Shown here in pieces: positions 11,895-24,655 of a stretch of DNA of 64,000 nt (positions are counted from its first letter, which is position 1; the number at the start of each line of letters is the position of its first letter). The DNA lies in the NCBI GenBank assembly GCA_036852015.1, contig JAANDG010000105.1, forward strand, positions 124,001-188,000, read 5' to 3'. The notes below the pieces were generated by a model. That model did no database searches. It worked only from the letters and a program-made list of their open reading frames with translations, and had not been told where the DNA came from. Source of the DNA: Pelodera strongyloides (lineage: Eukaryota; Nematoda; Chromadorea; Rhabditida; Rhabditidae). The translations under genes and the position numbers were made by a program.

Positions 11895-14396
11895 TTGTTG
11901 GGCCGGTGCCTATCCCCCCGGAGAGCCTAATGGACAAGCATCCCCTGGAAGTCCAGAGTTCTTATGCTATTCTGGGGTTTTCCGAAGATGCACAGAACAC
12001 AGGACAATTCTCTGATGTACCACGTCGAAGCGGTAATTTCAAAACACTAAACATGTCGGCAAGTGCCAACTTCGTTCATTAGCAAGTGCGAACTTCGTTT
12101 GTCAATTGTTTGTTCACACATTTATTCTGTTTTCGAAAATTACACTTCCATCTATTAAGAATAGTTGTTGTCTGTTTGAAATCATTCGAATAGCGTAACT
12201 TTCAGCACCACAGATTTATAGACGCAGTTTGTTTTTATAAGAAAATATGATAAGTATTCCCAATTCCCAGAATGTCCTGTGACAAGTGCCAACTTCTTTC
12301 TGCAAATTTACTCAAATCTCAAGACATTCGGAAGTCTATATTCATGACGGATTCCCTTCTTTGCAAAAAACGATAAAATTACAATATTTTGACGAGAGAA
12401 AGATCTGTCAGACAGAACAAACCCGATGACAACAAAACCGTTAAAATTTCAATACTTTGTGTTTCATCAATTGCGCATAGTTAGTTTTAATGCGACTACA
12501 ATGACAATTAGAATTACGTATGCGCTTAGTTGTCGTCTGGCTTATTTGTGTCATGAAGGCACTAATAATAATACTGGTTCTTGACGTTCAACATACATGA
12601 CAGCTCTCGGAGGGGAGTCAATATTGAGATACATGCATTCTAAGTATCTCGATCAAAGATGTATTTCTTCAACATTAATAATCACACTTGTTAAATTAAT
12701 CCTGGTGTTTTGCCCATTTTTTCCATAAGTAGTCTGCAGTGGTCTCATGTCGTCATTGGTATCGTTTTTGAATTTGCGAGAAGATTTCTACGTAAGCAAC
12801 GTAGCTTAAAGTCACTGAAAACATGTTGACCCAGGATGCATTTTTATTGCAGGTTTATTTTTTTATTTCCTAGAGTAGCATGTTAAGAAAGAAGTCAATC
12901 AAGAAATGTATTGTTTGTTTTCCGAAAGAAAACGTAGGCAAAAGCACATCATTGTGCCTCATAAAGTGTTTCTTTGTCCTTCAACGTTCAGCTCAGAAAC
13001 CAAGACACTCAGTAGTTATTTTCTGTCAATGGTGAAAACATAGATAATTGATTTGAGATTTTCTGTTTCCCCTATTCGATAATGGTGTTTACAAAACTTT
13101 TAACGCTTCCGAGAACTGTGCTGCTACTCAAAGTTGGTTCACCCTACATTTGGAGAACTACCTCTCATCACCAACCCCGGCAATTCTAGATGTTCGCGTA
13201 AAGACATGACCATCCACTATGAAGAGTTCATTTGGATAGCATTGTTAATACGTCTGTTAGTATGATCAGCATTTGTTCGGAAAAGGGTAAGAACTAAACA
13301 TGACCTACGTAAAGCAGCGGTCCCTCCTGTCCTTCTAACCAGTTGACACTGGCTGTTTGGTCAGTGAGGGTCGTAAAAGCACGGCTTTCCTAATTGGACC
13401 ATTGAAAGTTCCACTCAGACGACACGCATCGTCAGTTTTTTCCATACAAAATGAACGTAATTTTCTCACTTCGGAAAACAAAACTTGGTCACAGACATTG
13501 TTCAAAAATTCGGTGCCAAGTTGCACTAAAGGTAAGTGGTTGCTTTGAAAGATATTGAAATTATTTTTTTCACATAGGATAAGGTAAATTTTTACATTAA
13601 TTTAACAATGTAAATAATATAAATTTTTTTCTCAAAAGTTAAAGTAATTTTTACATCCGGTTAAAAAATACAAATACAATTTTTTTTTATTAAAAATTTG
13701 CCGCCAGCAGGGGTCGAACCTGCGACCTTGGGCTTATTAGACCCACGCTCTAACCGACTGAGCTATGGCGGCACATGCTCTCTCGTCGCGTCCTGTGCAA
13801 CACCTGTGCGTGCCGAAATTTGACACTAGTTTAGCTTCGAATTTATATAATTTATATTTTCAATTATTTCACTTTATGAACGTGTTCGATGGTGCTGTGT
13901 TCTATTTGATTTCGTCTCACAAGAACTTGTTTGTTTCTTGCAGGTTGCAATTCAGCGAAACTATGAACTACCTACGCGACCATATTTTCAGCTATATAAT
14001 TCAATTGCTTTCCTGACTGCCGGGCAGAAACCCGAAAAAGCCAACCTAATTTGCGGGGTTTTAAGGCGAAGGTGAGACTTTTCATTATAATAACAGCAAT
14101 ATTTTAGGTCGTACACTATTTGATGTTAATCTATTGTGTGTTCAATTCTCGTTGCCCAATCGTCACTATTCAGTAATAATTCAGTAAACACGTTTGGCAG
14201 AATATTAGCCTTGCAAGAGGTCAACCTTTTTCTGGGTTGTGTCTTACTGGCTGCTGTCGCATAAGTTGATTTGCTGCAGTTCCGGAACAAAACGTGTGTT
14301 AAAGCATTAAACAAGTTCAGTCTATTTACTGGATTGTACATTTTTTTAGTGTTCAGGTTCCTGTACTCTATACTGGCGCGAAATTTACCAGACTAG
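11895..14396 (+). CDS. Candidate orphan gene, C-terminal exons
   Basis: Unrecognised. Four stretches look like exons of one plus-strand gene. First, 11895-12032 (VVGPVPIPPESL..., weak acceptor, donor GTAATT, ends phase 1). Second, 13343-13531 (acceptor CTAACCAG, donor GTAAGT, enters in phase 1). Third, 13944-14071 (acceptor TTTCTTGCAG, donor GTGAGA; contains TRPYFQLYNSIAFL and GQKPEKANLICGVL). Fourth, 14357-14396 (acceptor GTGTTCAG, ends FLYSILARNLPD then TAG). Exons 1 to 2 and 3 to 4 join in phase. Exon 2 to exon 3 does not, so an exon is missing or a boundary is wrong. Exon 2 is also open on the minus strand with usable splice signals, so its strand is uncertain. The last two exons are the best supported. 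No domain could be named. Confidence 0.4.
13700..13772 (-). tRNA. tRNA-Ile (anticodon AAU)
   Basis: On the minus strand this folds into a full 73-nt cloverleaf. The acceptor stem is GCCGCCA with TGGCGGC, the D arm GCTC...GAGC, and the anticodon stem TGGGT/GCCCA with loop CTAATAA giving anticodon AAT. The T arm is GCAGG TTCGACC CCTGC. A short T-run follows on the minus strand (AAAAA on plus at 13692-13696), as expected for a Pol III terminator. There is no intron. It lies antisense within the candidate gene at 11.9-14.4 kb, if that gene is real. Confidence 0.97.
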
Positions 14397-17300
14397 CCTG
14401 TTCTGATCTGTGAGATCCCGTGTTTTCACGTGGCCGTAAATCTATTTTGCCGGGAAATTTTTGGTGAATAGCTAGACAGGAAGCGGCCGGCATGGAATGT
14501 TGCTATCTCTTACAATTAGTAACTACCTATCACCATATGGATGTTGTGATCCATTATTCGGAAACGAAGAGCATATGGTCTAAAAATGTGACACTTACAT
14601 CTTATATCTGCTCTTTTTTTCGTCAGCACTTCCCTGAAGCACTTAATTAGACAAGTTGCTTAATCGAATGTATTCGCCCTTTCCGTATTCTTACTTATTA
14701 ATCAGCAACATGTCATAGCGCGGCAGCATATCAATGACATTTCCCAACATCCTTAATCTTCGTATGCCTTTATATTTGCAAGCTTTCTTAAAATTTTCGT
14801 GCAAATTACATAATGCACGCGCATCGTATGTGATACTCTTTCTGAATGAGGAGCTGTTCGCCAAGGCACTTTATAAATGTTTCAATAGCGTGTTAGAGTT
14901 CCTTAGTGATATTTCTGTTCGTTTTCGGTTAAATACTGCTTCCGTTGCGCGAGAATGCCCTGAAAATAGAAGACAACCTGCCAAATGGACGTTTTCGTCG
15001 CCCCCTGCATTAGTTCCACTAACATCACTGGATCGTGTCCTTGACTATCATTCCATTTTCGTATAATATAATACATGCAAACACTGATACACACATTAAA
15101 AGACACTGAAGTATACTCTAAACGATGGCTGGCTATTGGGATACTTTTCCAACAAAAGTGACAGGATCTTTCCTGTGAATGGCAGTTGAGGAAGTAGACA
15201 TTCTCGATATGCTTAACCAACACAACACAATATAATGTTTATTAACAACAATAAAATGCATTACGCAAGTTTTGTCAAATTATATCCAGGTGTATTACCC
15301 TAGTGGTAATAAACATCAGAATCTTTGATGCCGCCAAAAATCGTAGACACTCATTGATTCATTATAGTGCAGTGTTTTTGATTATCCGTTCATTATTTTG
15401 TTTATTCCGATTTTTATTGTCAACTTCCTTTCAGTTGGATCAATAATAAATTAGCGATTATCAAGAGTCTTGCGCTTGGCTCGAGACGGCCAGTCAAAAA
15501 GAATTCAAATTAAAAATGAGTGAGAATATAAAGGAATGTTGTGCGCTGAGGTTACCTGGATGAAAAGACTGAATCCTCACGTCGTCTGACATTTGGTCCA
15601 CATATTTTCTGAATCAAATACATTCTCCATGAATCCACGAAAACTAGGGGAACGCACAACTTTTGTTGTATGGATTTGTTGCGGATATGGTTATCCACAG
15701 TTCCAAAAACAATTCGTAAATACTTTTCTTTGTTATTCTTCTTCATATTTTCTTTCAACTCATACATCATCAGTTTGTTTGCTTTCTGAACGTTAGGGCG
15801 AATGAAGGGTTATTTGTAGAACACATCCATGACGCTCATTTCTCTGTTTCGCTAATCCTATCTCCTGATTTAATCATTAAACTAATCAGATTTGTTAAAC
15901 CGTTAAAACTGGCGACTATCTCATTATGCCCTTTTCCTTCGATGCAAGCACTCAAATGCAACATCATTCCTTTTTTTGGCTTTTGCATATTTGCTCGGCT
16001 CCTTAAGGAGTCACTCCAGCATTCAAAGATCATTTAATAAATAAATTCCTTTGTCGAAGTTCGTCGTTTAGTTGCCACCTTGAACAAACAAATTCGGAAT
16101 TGCTATGTGTAGATCATTAAGAAATAGACGAGCATTAAGAAACACTCGTTGTCAATAAGAGTAGTTTACAGGGAAGGTCGATTAGGTAAAGTGTAAGAAC
16201 GCACAAAGACTTACCCAACTGTTACTTGTTGTTGTTTAAATATGTACGTATGTATCATTTCCTTTTTCTGTTACTTTCATTCTAACCTATACACCCACTG
16301 CACTCAACTTTGCAGTTTGCTCGTATTTTCGAATGTCAACCTTTGATTTCGTTGTGTGCATTGACGTATGATTAGACGTTTATCCATTCAGGAGTGAAGC
16401 TTCTCTGATCGTTATTCGTGTCTGCAGCTCTTCAGTTTTCTGCTCCATCGTTAGCAATCCCAATTCGGAGCGTATGCCTGAGGCGACACTCATTTGCATA
16501 AAGAACCGTGTTTTCGCACGCTGCCATACCGAGCCAGTCGTCACTCCTACACTCGCTGATCTACGCAGGGCAATATCCAATATTCTGTTGGCTTCAACTG
16601 AACTCTAGAAACGAGGTTCTTTGATTGTCCGTTTGAAAGAAACAAAAAAAACACTCGTCCTACACCCAATGTTCTTTGAGCCACCTGAGGATCCTGTTGT
16701 TAGCAACCAAGCCTGATTTGTCTTTCTATTTACTGCTACTTATTCACCGATTCGATTAAATTCTGCACAATGACAGTGCCACACGATGGGCATTTTCGTA
16801 AGTTTATACGTATTTTTTTCAATCTTTGTAGCCAGACTACGATTGTCAATCAGGTGCAATCTCTTGAGTATTAACCTGAATGCTAACATTATGCTTTATT
16901 CCATGTGCTATTTATGTATTGCAACATATATTTACATGGAGAATTTAATTGCAAATCCACGTCAAATCCTCTCAAGAGTTAAAGGATAGCTCGTAGTGCT
17001 AACCATTGCGGATTGGACATACCGTAGCTAACAAGTGACCGCAAGGCATATTTGTTTTGCATGAGTTGGCTGAACTTCTTTGCTTAAGTTTACTATTACC
17101 ATATTGGCAGAGTATCACCCATATCTGCCTTCTGGAGTAGTGTTGACGGAAATTTGCAATTAATCTTGCACGTCTTGAGCGAAGCCGGTCTCCATTCCTT
17201 ACATGCCAATACTCGCACAGAGCGGGATACGCACGTGAGTCTGCAAAAGTGGCCAAATTCACAAAACATTTTATGCTTCCGACGTCGGACTCGTTAGCGA

Positions 17301-20300
17301 ATTAACCGCGCATAGTCCAAAGACGAATGTCACGAGATCAATTCTAGGTTTTTCACGAATTAGTTGTATTGTATTTATTATTTCAGCTTATTGGGAGCAA
17401 CCCACACAAGTTAATAGTTTTTTTTTAAATGTATGTCTGCTATCAAACCATACGCTAAATGTGAGACAACTTGCGTTATGGTCAATGAACGGTGAAACGA
17501 AGAAACAATTAGCTGCTCCTAAAGTATATTCAAACTCTTTTGTGCACTCTAGTCTTTGGTCAAGCAAGCAGAACCAAATTTCTTAATATTAACATTAATA
17601 TCATCTCATTTTCTCAAAAGTGCCATCTCTGAGGAGATTAACGGGAGGGATGAATCCATCGATTTGTTAAGCGCTCTTTTTTTGCGTGTCCATGGGATTT
17701 GTGTCCATTCTGGTGCGCATTATTATAATCATTTGAAACGAACGAGTACAAGTCAAGCTAATAGTTTTCGATATATGTGTAGTTGGCGAAAAGTTTTTAA
17801 GTATAGCGTTTGCTTTTATTTCAAACATTTGCTTTACGTTGAAAGACCTACCACCGTCCCACGGGTTTCTTTTCTTGTACTTTTTTACCGTTACGATAAT
17901 AGCAAGAAGTCAAGTTTTGTTCTGCTGCTGCATCTTACAAAATGGAGCACCCAGCTTTACTATATATATATTATTGATTCTTATAATATATGTTATATTA
18001 TACTATATTTGTTCATATTTTGCATCTTACATAAACAAGATGCGAGACATAACATGCACTATTAGACTTTGACGATCCTGGTGGCAATTCAAGCTGGTCA
18101 CTGTATCTTAAATGCTAATTATACACATTCGCCGCTACATTTTAAGACATCATCCCATGTTTTCCTTTGTCTTCAAATTCAGTTTAAAACGCTTAATATT
18201 TCATGAAGAGGAAAGTTTAACGCAGCCCAAGCCCTGATACTTAATGTTCCTAGCATCCGCCTTGAACTTTTCACATGCAACTTAGGCATTCAGTCAATCT
18301 CTCGGTATGGCGTTGTCTCCGTTAGGTCTCATGTCTTTATCGTAAGGTTCTCTCTGAAAACTCTCTAAGGCCGGATTCCCTCTAACTCTTTACAAGATAA
18401 TCGTATATTCAGCGCACGCGTAGCTACAGCAATTAAACAGCATCCGCCCGATGAAGGCAAGATTCGCGCAATCGCTGAACGAATAAAATGCTCGTTGACG
18501 TCGATGTTCATTTTGTGTCCAACCTCAATGTAGTTGGTATTTTTCGCCATTCTAGTCATTATATTACTGACGTGATGATTATCACGAATATGTAAGCACT
18601 GAGCCAGGCATTTACTAAACTTTAAGAACTATGTTTAAATTGAATATCAACCCGTCTTTTTGCTCCATAGGAGATTGTTGCAATTGAACAATACCTTTAA
18701 GTATATTTGTAAACTTCTTTGCTTCGAAATCCACACAATTGTTCAATTCAGCTAAATTCCCGTTCATTAGTTTCCTTGTTGTCTTAAGGGTGGCATTTGT
18801 ACATCCTTCTGCAGAACTGTAGCGCACTATTTTTTTTTCATATAGATTAAGGCCATTTGATCCATCAAACTCTCGGAATGCACATTGCAAAATATAGCTT
18901 GAGGATGCCTAATTGGGTTGTTCTCATGCAAAGTGTCCACACAATTTGATACCCAAGCACAAATCACATCATAATATTGGTTCACGGTTTACGAAATAAT
19001 AAGAAAGTTATAAACATAAGCGTCCTCACTGTGTTGTAATAGTCAAACATTGTAGGGGTACGACATTTATTATCATGCATTCTGGATCACTCAATAGCTT
19101 ATATACCTTCACATTGCATCTCACAAACCTGGATTTCTTCAATATCACTTTGACCGTTTGTGTACACCGTATTAATGAATTTCCGAACTGCTATCTCAAC
19201 GAGTTGTTTCACAAAATACTAATGCGGCAAATTTTCATCATTCCTCTTGCTGTTTCTCAACACTCAGTGTTAACCTATACGAACCTACCTAATACTTGGC
19301 TTGATACGCGATTAGGATATGTTTGTTTTTTTGTGCAATTATGTATAGTGAAGGAACCAGTTATCTGTGACAACGAAAAGTTCACTCATAAATAGAAGTT
19401 AATCTTAATCCTGCGGGGATTTCGCACACAGCGGATATTGAAGAAATTCCCGACTGTCTTTTTGTGTTTCTCATTAATGAATGGAATGGAAATCCAAAGA
19501 TTTCATATATAAAATAAACGGTTTTTGAGGATAATCTCGTTATACTGATTATATCCCCCACAAGTGAAATGTTATCCAAAATTCATATGGTTGTTAATGC
19601 GGAAAATTATTCGGAGAGCTCCCTTCTTCAGTTATGGATTCCATTCTGGTAACTACAGCAATCGTAATAAAATACTTAAAAGAGCACAACCTACAGATGC
19701 CCATGTGCGGTTAATGATCAGTTGCAGACCAGAAAGATACCACAACTTAATGAGACGATATATCATCTTTCGGAGAATTTTGAACCGTTTCGTCCCCGTG
19801 GACGTGTTATTAATAGCGCTCTTTCTCCTTTAGAGAATAGCTTAATTTTGTCTGAAATCCTCGATTTCCTGATTATGATTGCGATTATTTTCTTTCTTTG
19901 CCTTTGTATAACATCAACAATTTCTTCGATTGGTTTGTGTAGTCCCCCTTTTTGGCGGATAGTAATTATTCATCGGAGGATTGTTCCTTATGAGTTTACC
20001 AGCCAAAGCAACAGTGAGACCAACTCAAAGTAATTTGAATATTAGACGGAGAATTCTGGGTGTGGGACTTCTTCCAAGTATTTTTTGTTTCCACACCTTT
20101 CATTTGGAATTCTTCTTCAATGTTCTTGCAAATATAACAGGAGCCTAGCCTCTGGAACACCTTCATGCGCATATACTCCTCTTTACCAATTATAGAAATT
20201 TCATGATTGTTCTTTTGCAAAATTCCGCCCATAAATGATGTGGTGTGGGAGCCACAAAATCTCGGAGCTCGCTCACAATTTTATGACCTAATAAGGAATT

Positions 20301-21800
20301 GGTCGATTGCCTTCGAGTGGCCAAGAGTGTGCGCAGAATCCACCAGATTCATGGAAGACATCGCCGGATAAATATGGCATTGCTATCATTTCCAAACTCC
20401 AGCATTTTCGAGTTGACAACATGTGTGCAACTAAATTCAAAACTGGGTAGTTGTGCTAAACATCCCAACCCATGATCGTATTACTTCGCTTCCGTGATCT
20501 GTTTGTGACATTGGGTTTGACTCGTTTTCTGTTCATTCAAACCTTGCCGCACATGGCGACTTCCGGTGACGACCTCAAAGCCACATCTTAGTAGTGGTAG
20601 ATGGCCAAGTCGTGGGCGGTCGTATTTCTACAGTAGTCAATCCTGACTCCCTAATGAGATCCCCGGAAACAGTCCGGCTCTGAGTCTTCCAATAGACACG
20701 AACTACTTCTTCCTTTTACTGAACGAATCGTTCCTCAATAAAACTACTTTAGTAAACTTTCACATTTTTGTTTTGTATGAAAACGGCGCGTAAGTTGCTA
20801 TCAGTTTACTATCTTTTTCAGATTAGTATTGCGCATTTAGTGGTGTAAAGAACGTCTACAAATGATCTAGCGTTGGGTAGAAATTGTGATCCATAAACCG
20901 TAAAACAAACAACGCACTTTCTTTGTATGAACGTGCTCAATTGACCTATTAATAGATCCAAGCAGGGCGAACAAAGATCTGAGGATTTTACACAATTTGC
21001 ATATTTCTGTTTTGTACATCATTTATTTACGTATCTCATAAGCGCGTCATTTTATAAATGCACAGTACCCTTCGCATTAATAAGTGTAATAAATAACATT
21101 TGTTCCGACCACACCCTGATACCTAGAACTCATTTTGATGACCTATCATGCAATAATTTGCGGCACGGGGAATTTATTAAAGTAATTTTGCTCGTCCACT
21201 GTCACATATGTTCTTTATTACCACAAATAGTTGGTCACATTTGTTTTGGAAATCAAGCTCATTTATCACAGGAAAAACGAAAATTGCAGTCGTGTGCCTC
21301 AACACGCTTCTAAAAACACATTTAGGATTACTCTGAACGTTACCATACCGATCTTTCGAGTCATCGGCGGTTTTTATGTCAACAAAACCTCATTTTGCCA
21401 CGGGTTCACTCCAGAATATCTTTATTAAGTAAATAAATGCTCTGAAGAGCAGATTATTATTAGGTTTTAGCAGAAACGATTCAGATAAGCAACAATTGCA
21501 TTTTTGTTCAACGCAACTCAGTGCATGCCTTAGCCATTGTCAGAAATTGAGGGAGACAAATAACGGCTAATTTTTACGACGTTCCGGTTGATGTTATTGA
21601 TATTCACACAACAATGAATGATCTTTTTCCTTTTAGAACTTTATGCAATATTGTTTTCTTTACCAACGTTGCGAAGCCTCTACTCTTCGATTAGCTTAAT
21701 GATTTTTACTAATAAAGTGGCGATTACTTGGAGTTTGTCCCGAAATCGCCTAGCTGTCTCTTGTTCTTCTTAATTATGGGTACAGTAACGCTTTTCATTC
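14397..21800. other. Gene-poor region with isolated coding-like stretches
   Basis: No complete gene. Apart from the terminal-exon candidate annotated at 16380-16604, two minus-strand stretches look coding. One is 17240-17100, with acceptor CACTTTTGCAG and donor GTAATA, containing YPALCEYWHVRNGDRLRSRR. The other is 18559-18365, containing MAKNTNYIEVGHKMNIDV and FIRSAIARILPSSGG. They may be exons of one gene or remains of a mobile element; I could not join them in phase. The rest shows only random open frames. Confidence 0.35.
16380..16604 (-). CDS. Candidate C-terminal exon of an unknown protein
   Basis: After a good minus-strand acceptor (CTCGTTTCTAG), 75 codons run in phase 0 to a TAA stop. 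The peptide has a coiled-coil-like polar composition (ANRILDIALRRSASVGV, then LLTMEQKTEELQTRITIR) with heptad-like spacing near its end. Codon use and composition are unlike the random frames around it. I found no upstream exon that joins with certainty; 17240-17100 is the nearest candidate, but it ends in phase 1. The family is unknown. Confidence 0.35.
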   Translation of the reverse strand, partial: SSVEANRILDIALRRSASVGVTTGSVWQRAKTRFFMQMSVASGIRSELGLLTMEQKTEELQTRITIREASLLNG

Positions 21801-21842
21801 TAGAAATAATTTTTCATGCTTATTTCAGCGGCTGCTCAAGCG

Positions 21843-24655
21843 ATGAACCAATCGTCGCCGGCTGCGGCAGCACAAGTTGCTAACATTGCATACTGTTATG
21901 TGCTGCCCACGGTTTGCTGTCTAGGTGAGTTGAGTATGGCTTCTGGTGCGAAATATCAACCTTTGCCATACATGGCAAAGGTTCATGCTACGCGTGAGGT
22001 TCGACATGTCATATGTTATATGGGATGTAGATTGCACAAGTTCAGCAAACTCATTATACACATTACAACATTTGCATTTTAGGAATAATTGGAAACATTA
22101 CAAATCTGGTCGTGCTGGCGTCAAGGCGGCTCAGAGCAGTGTCCTATATGTACCTGAGAGCATTGGCCGTTGCTGACCTATTATGTATGCTCTTCGTCCT
22201 AGTATTCGTGTCAATTGAAATACTGCAAAAGCAAGGTGGGACTTAAGTTTTTGTATTTCTCGATCCTCTTTTGCGCACGGCGAAAATTTAGTTATTCTAC
22301 TTCACGTCAGTTTCACATTTCAACAATTCAGTTGAATTTTCAGGTTACGACTTTAAAAAATCCAAGATCTACAGTTTCTATCAAACCCACCTAATGCTCA
22401 CACTAATCAACTGGGCACTTGGAACGGGTGTTTATGTTGTTGTGGCTCTTTCATTAGAGAGGTAAATTATTTTCATTTATGAGATATTCCAGTTTCAGAC
22501 ATTCTACGTTATGAACAAAAGGGAAAATGTTTTATTTACAGGTACATTTCAATAGTGTTTCCCATGCACTTCCGAGCGTGGAATTCACCACAAAGAGCCT
22601 CGAAAGTGGGTTTTTATTCACTATGTTATTTACTTATTTACACCTTTATGTTTGTGGCAAGCGAACTATTTTTCCACGATCGCACCTTCATAAATATCCA
22701 TTGCTTCGAAATGGGCCTTAATAAGAAGAAGCAGGACAATAACACAAGCTATTCAATTTTGAAAACCTTGAAAATCGTGCAATTAGTGGCAGTGGTATGA
22801 ATCAGAATATGCTTGAAACCCATGATGTGCATTTAGGCAATTGCAATCGCCTACATACTACCGATGTGTCTTTATATTCCCTATGGAGTAGGGCGATATA
22901 AAGTGCACGAGCAATTCAACCCTATTGACAATACGACAAGTTATGTGATGGGCGATAGTGAGATATCGAAAGCGGCTGGGTGGCAGGTAATAACTTAAAG
23001 AAGACAAGAAATTGTTACACTAACGGTTACTAGAGCTTTCAGGTTTCAGTTTGGAAAATTAAACAAAGCAAAGTCAGTGTTTTAGGTATACAAGTGGACC
23101 CGTGAGGCCATGCTAAGGTTCGGACCAATCATAGCGCTGTCAATCCTGAACGTACAAATTATGCTAGCTTTCCGAAAGCGGCAACGAATGTTTCAACAAC
23201 TTACCAAGAGAAAAGCGGAACAACAAAATTCCACACAGAAGAATGCAAGGTAGGACCATGCGCCCGGAGTACTCCTCATCCTAGCATACTGCTAAATAAC
23301 AAGAAGATGCATTGTATGTTTGTGTTAAATGGGGAATTGCAGACAATGATTCAATATTTAGGGACGACACGTTATTGTATATGCTGGGAGGAACAGTGAT
23401 TATGTTCTTCATCTGTAATATTCCAGCTGCTATTAATTTGATTCTTATCGATGAGGTACGTTGTTGTGGTGTCCACTTGAATAAGCTGATTTACTTTCAA
23501 GGTGGTCCCGAAATAGCGGTTGCCTTCTTAAGAGTCTTTTCCACGTTCCGTTTGCGCCTGACGGACACCACATTCAAATATATTTTAGATACTGAAAAAG
23601 CGTCTCGATTACCAAATCTTCCGCGCAGTGGCAAATCTTCTGGAGATAACCAACCACGCCTCGCAATTTTATGTTTTCTGCGCTTGCTCAACGGACTATA
23701 GGTAAGTAGCACCATAATAGTTGACTGCTTCTATATTTATATCGATATTGTGCTTCGAATTCATCAAAATGGCTTTCAGAGTGACTTTTCTACAAAAGTT
23801 TCCCTGCTTTCAAAAGTCATACGCCAATCGACGTATGCGCTCCTTCGTGAAGCGTACTCAATCAGTTATCCAAAGGGAGAAGGTCAGAAAACGCATGGTT
23901 CGTGAAATGTATTTTTTTTTTGTTATTTTCATATTATTTATCATTTTCTTTCGTTATCCAGTTGCTCTATGTTTGTGCATTCTATCCCACATGCAACGAA
24001 ACCGTTTGTTTTGCAATGTCATTTTACTAGATTTGTTTTACGTTTGGTTATATTACGTACCGCTTTGGTTTGTTCCTAAACGTTATGGGTTTGCACGAGA
24101 TGTGAATGTTTGTATCCCAGACAGATTTTTGGTTTTGTTACGTCCTTTTACGTCATATAAATTCTGGCATTATTTAGGAGAGCGATCCTACTAATTCAAA
24201 AGATAGCCAAAGAGATAAAGAAGGTCAATCAAAGAATAGCAAACCAGAACATACTACAATCGAGCCGGATACTGTAGACATTCACTTAGCATCAGGTGAT
24301 TAATTATAATGACAATTTCTATTGGCTCTACATTTCATATGTGAGAATCTTTTAACGCGAACGAAAGGAATGGTTTTTATTGGATAAATTACAAGCACCG
24401 TTGGTTCAGTGGTAGAATGCTCGCCTGCCACGCGGGCGGCCCGGGTTCGATTCCCGGACGGTGCAATGTTTTGCACATTATTTTTTTACTAGCTTGACTC
24501 AAATACCATATGATTATTTATTTGGCTTGGCGTAACAATTAATTCACCTAGGCGAATCAGACGGTCTTTCGGGTGATAGGGAGTCAGATTCCCTTCTAAA
24601 ATATGGAGCAGTTGCTAAACTTACTATTGATGCATCTGGAAGCACATTCTTATAG
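21843..24655 (+). CDS. Class A peptide-type GPCR
   Basis: Seven-transmembrane rhodopsin-family receptor, probably for a neuropeptide (FMRFamide-receptor-like group). Eleven exons close in phase to 488 aa: 21843-21924, 22083-22235, 22344-22461, 22542-22794, 22837-22986, 23086-23249, 23362-23455, 23589-23701, 23780-23897, 24178-24295 and 24552-24655. Visible hallmarks are GNITNLVVL in TM1, LAVADLLCM in TM2, and ALSLERYISIVFP closing TM3 (ERY in place of DRY). TM6 reads VIMFFICNIPAAINL, and TM7 is LLEITNHASQFYVFCACS without NPxxY. An intracellular tail of about 120 aa starts basic (RRMRSFVKR) and becomes Ser/Asp-rich. An acceptor at 21828 sits just before the chosen ATG; an in-frame ATG at 21816 is possible but lies inside that acceptor. 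The ligand cannot be read from sequence. The ninth exon's donor (GTTCGT) is the least certain boundary. Confidence 0.9.
24395..24465 (+). tRNA. tRNA-Gly (anticodon GCC)
   Basis: Intronless 71-nt tRNA with acceptor stem GCACCGT/ACGGTGC, A-box GGTTCAGTGGTAG, anticodon loop CTGCCAC giving GCC, B-box GGTTCGATTCC and discriminator A; TTTT follows at 24469. It sits on the coding strand inside the last intron (24296-24551) of the GPCR gene. Confidence 0.98.
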
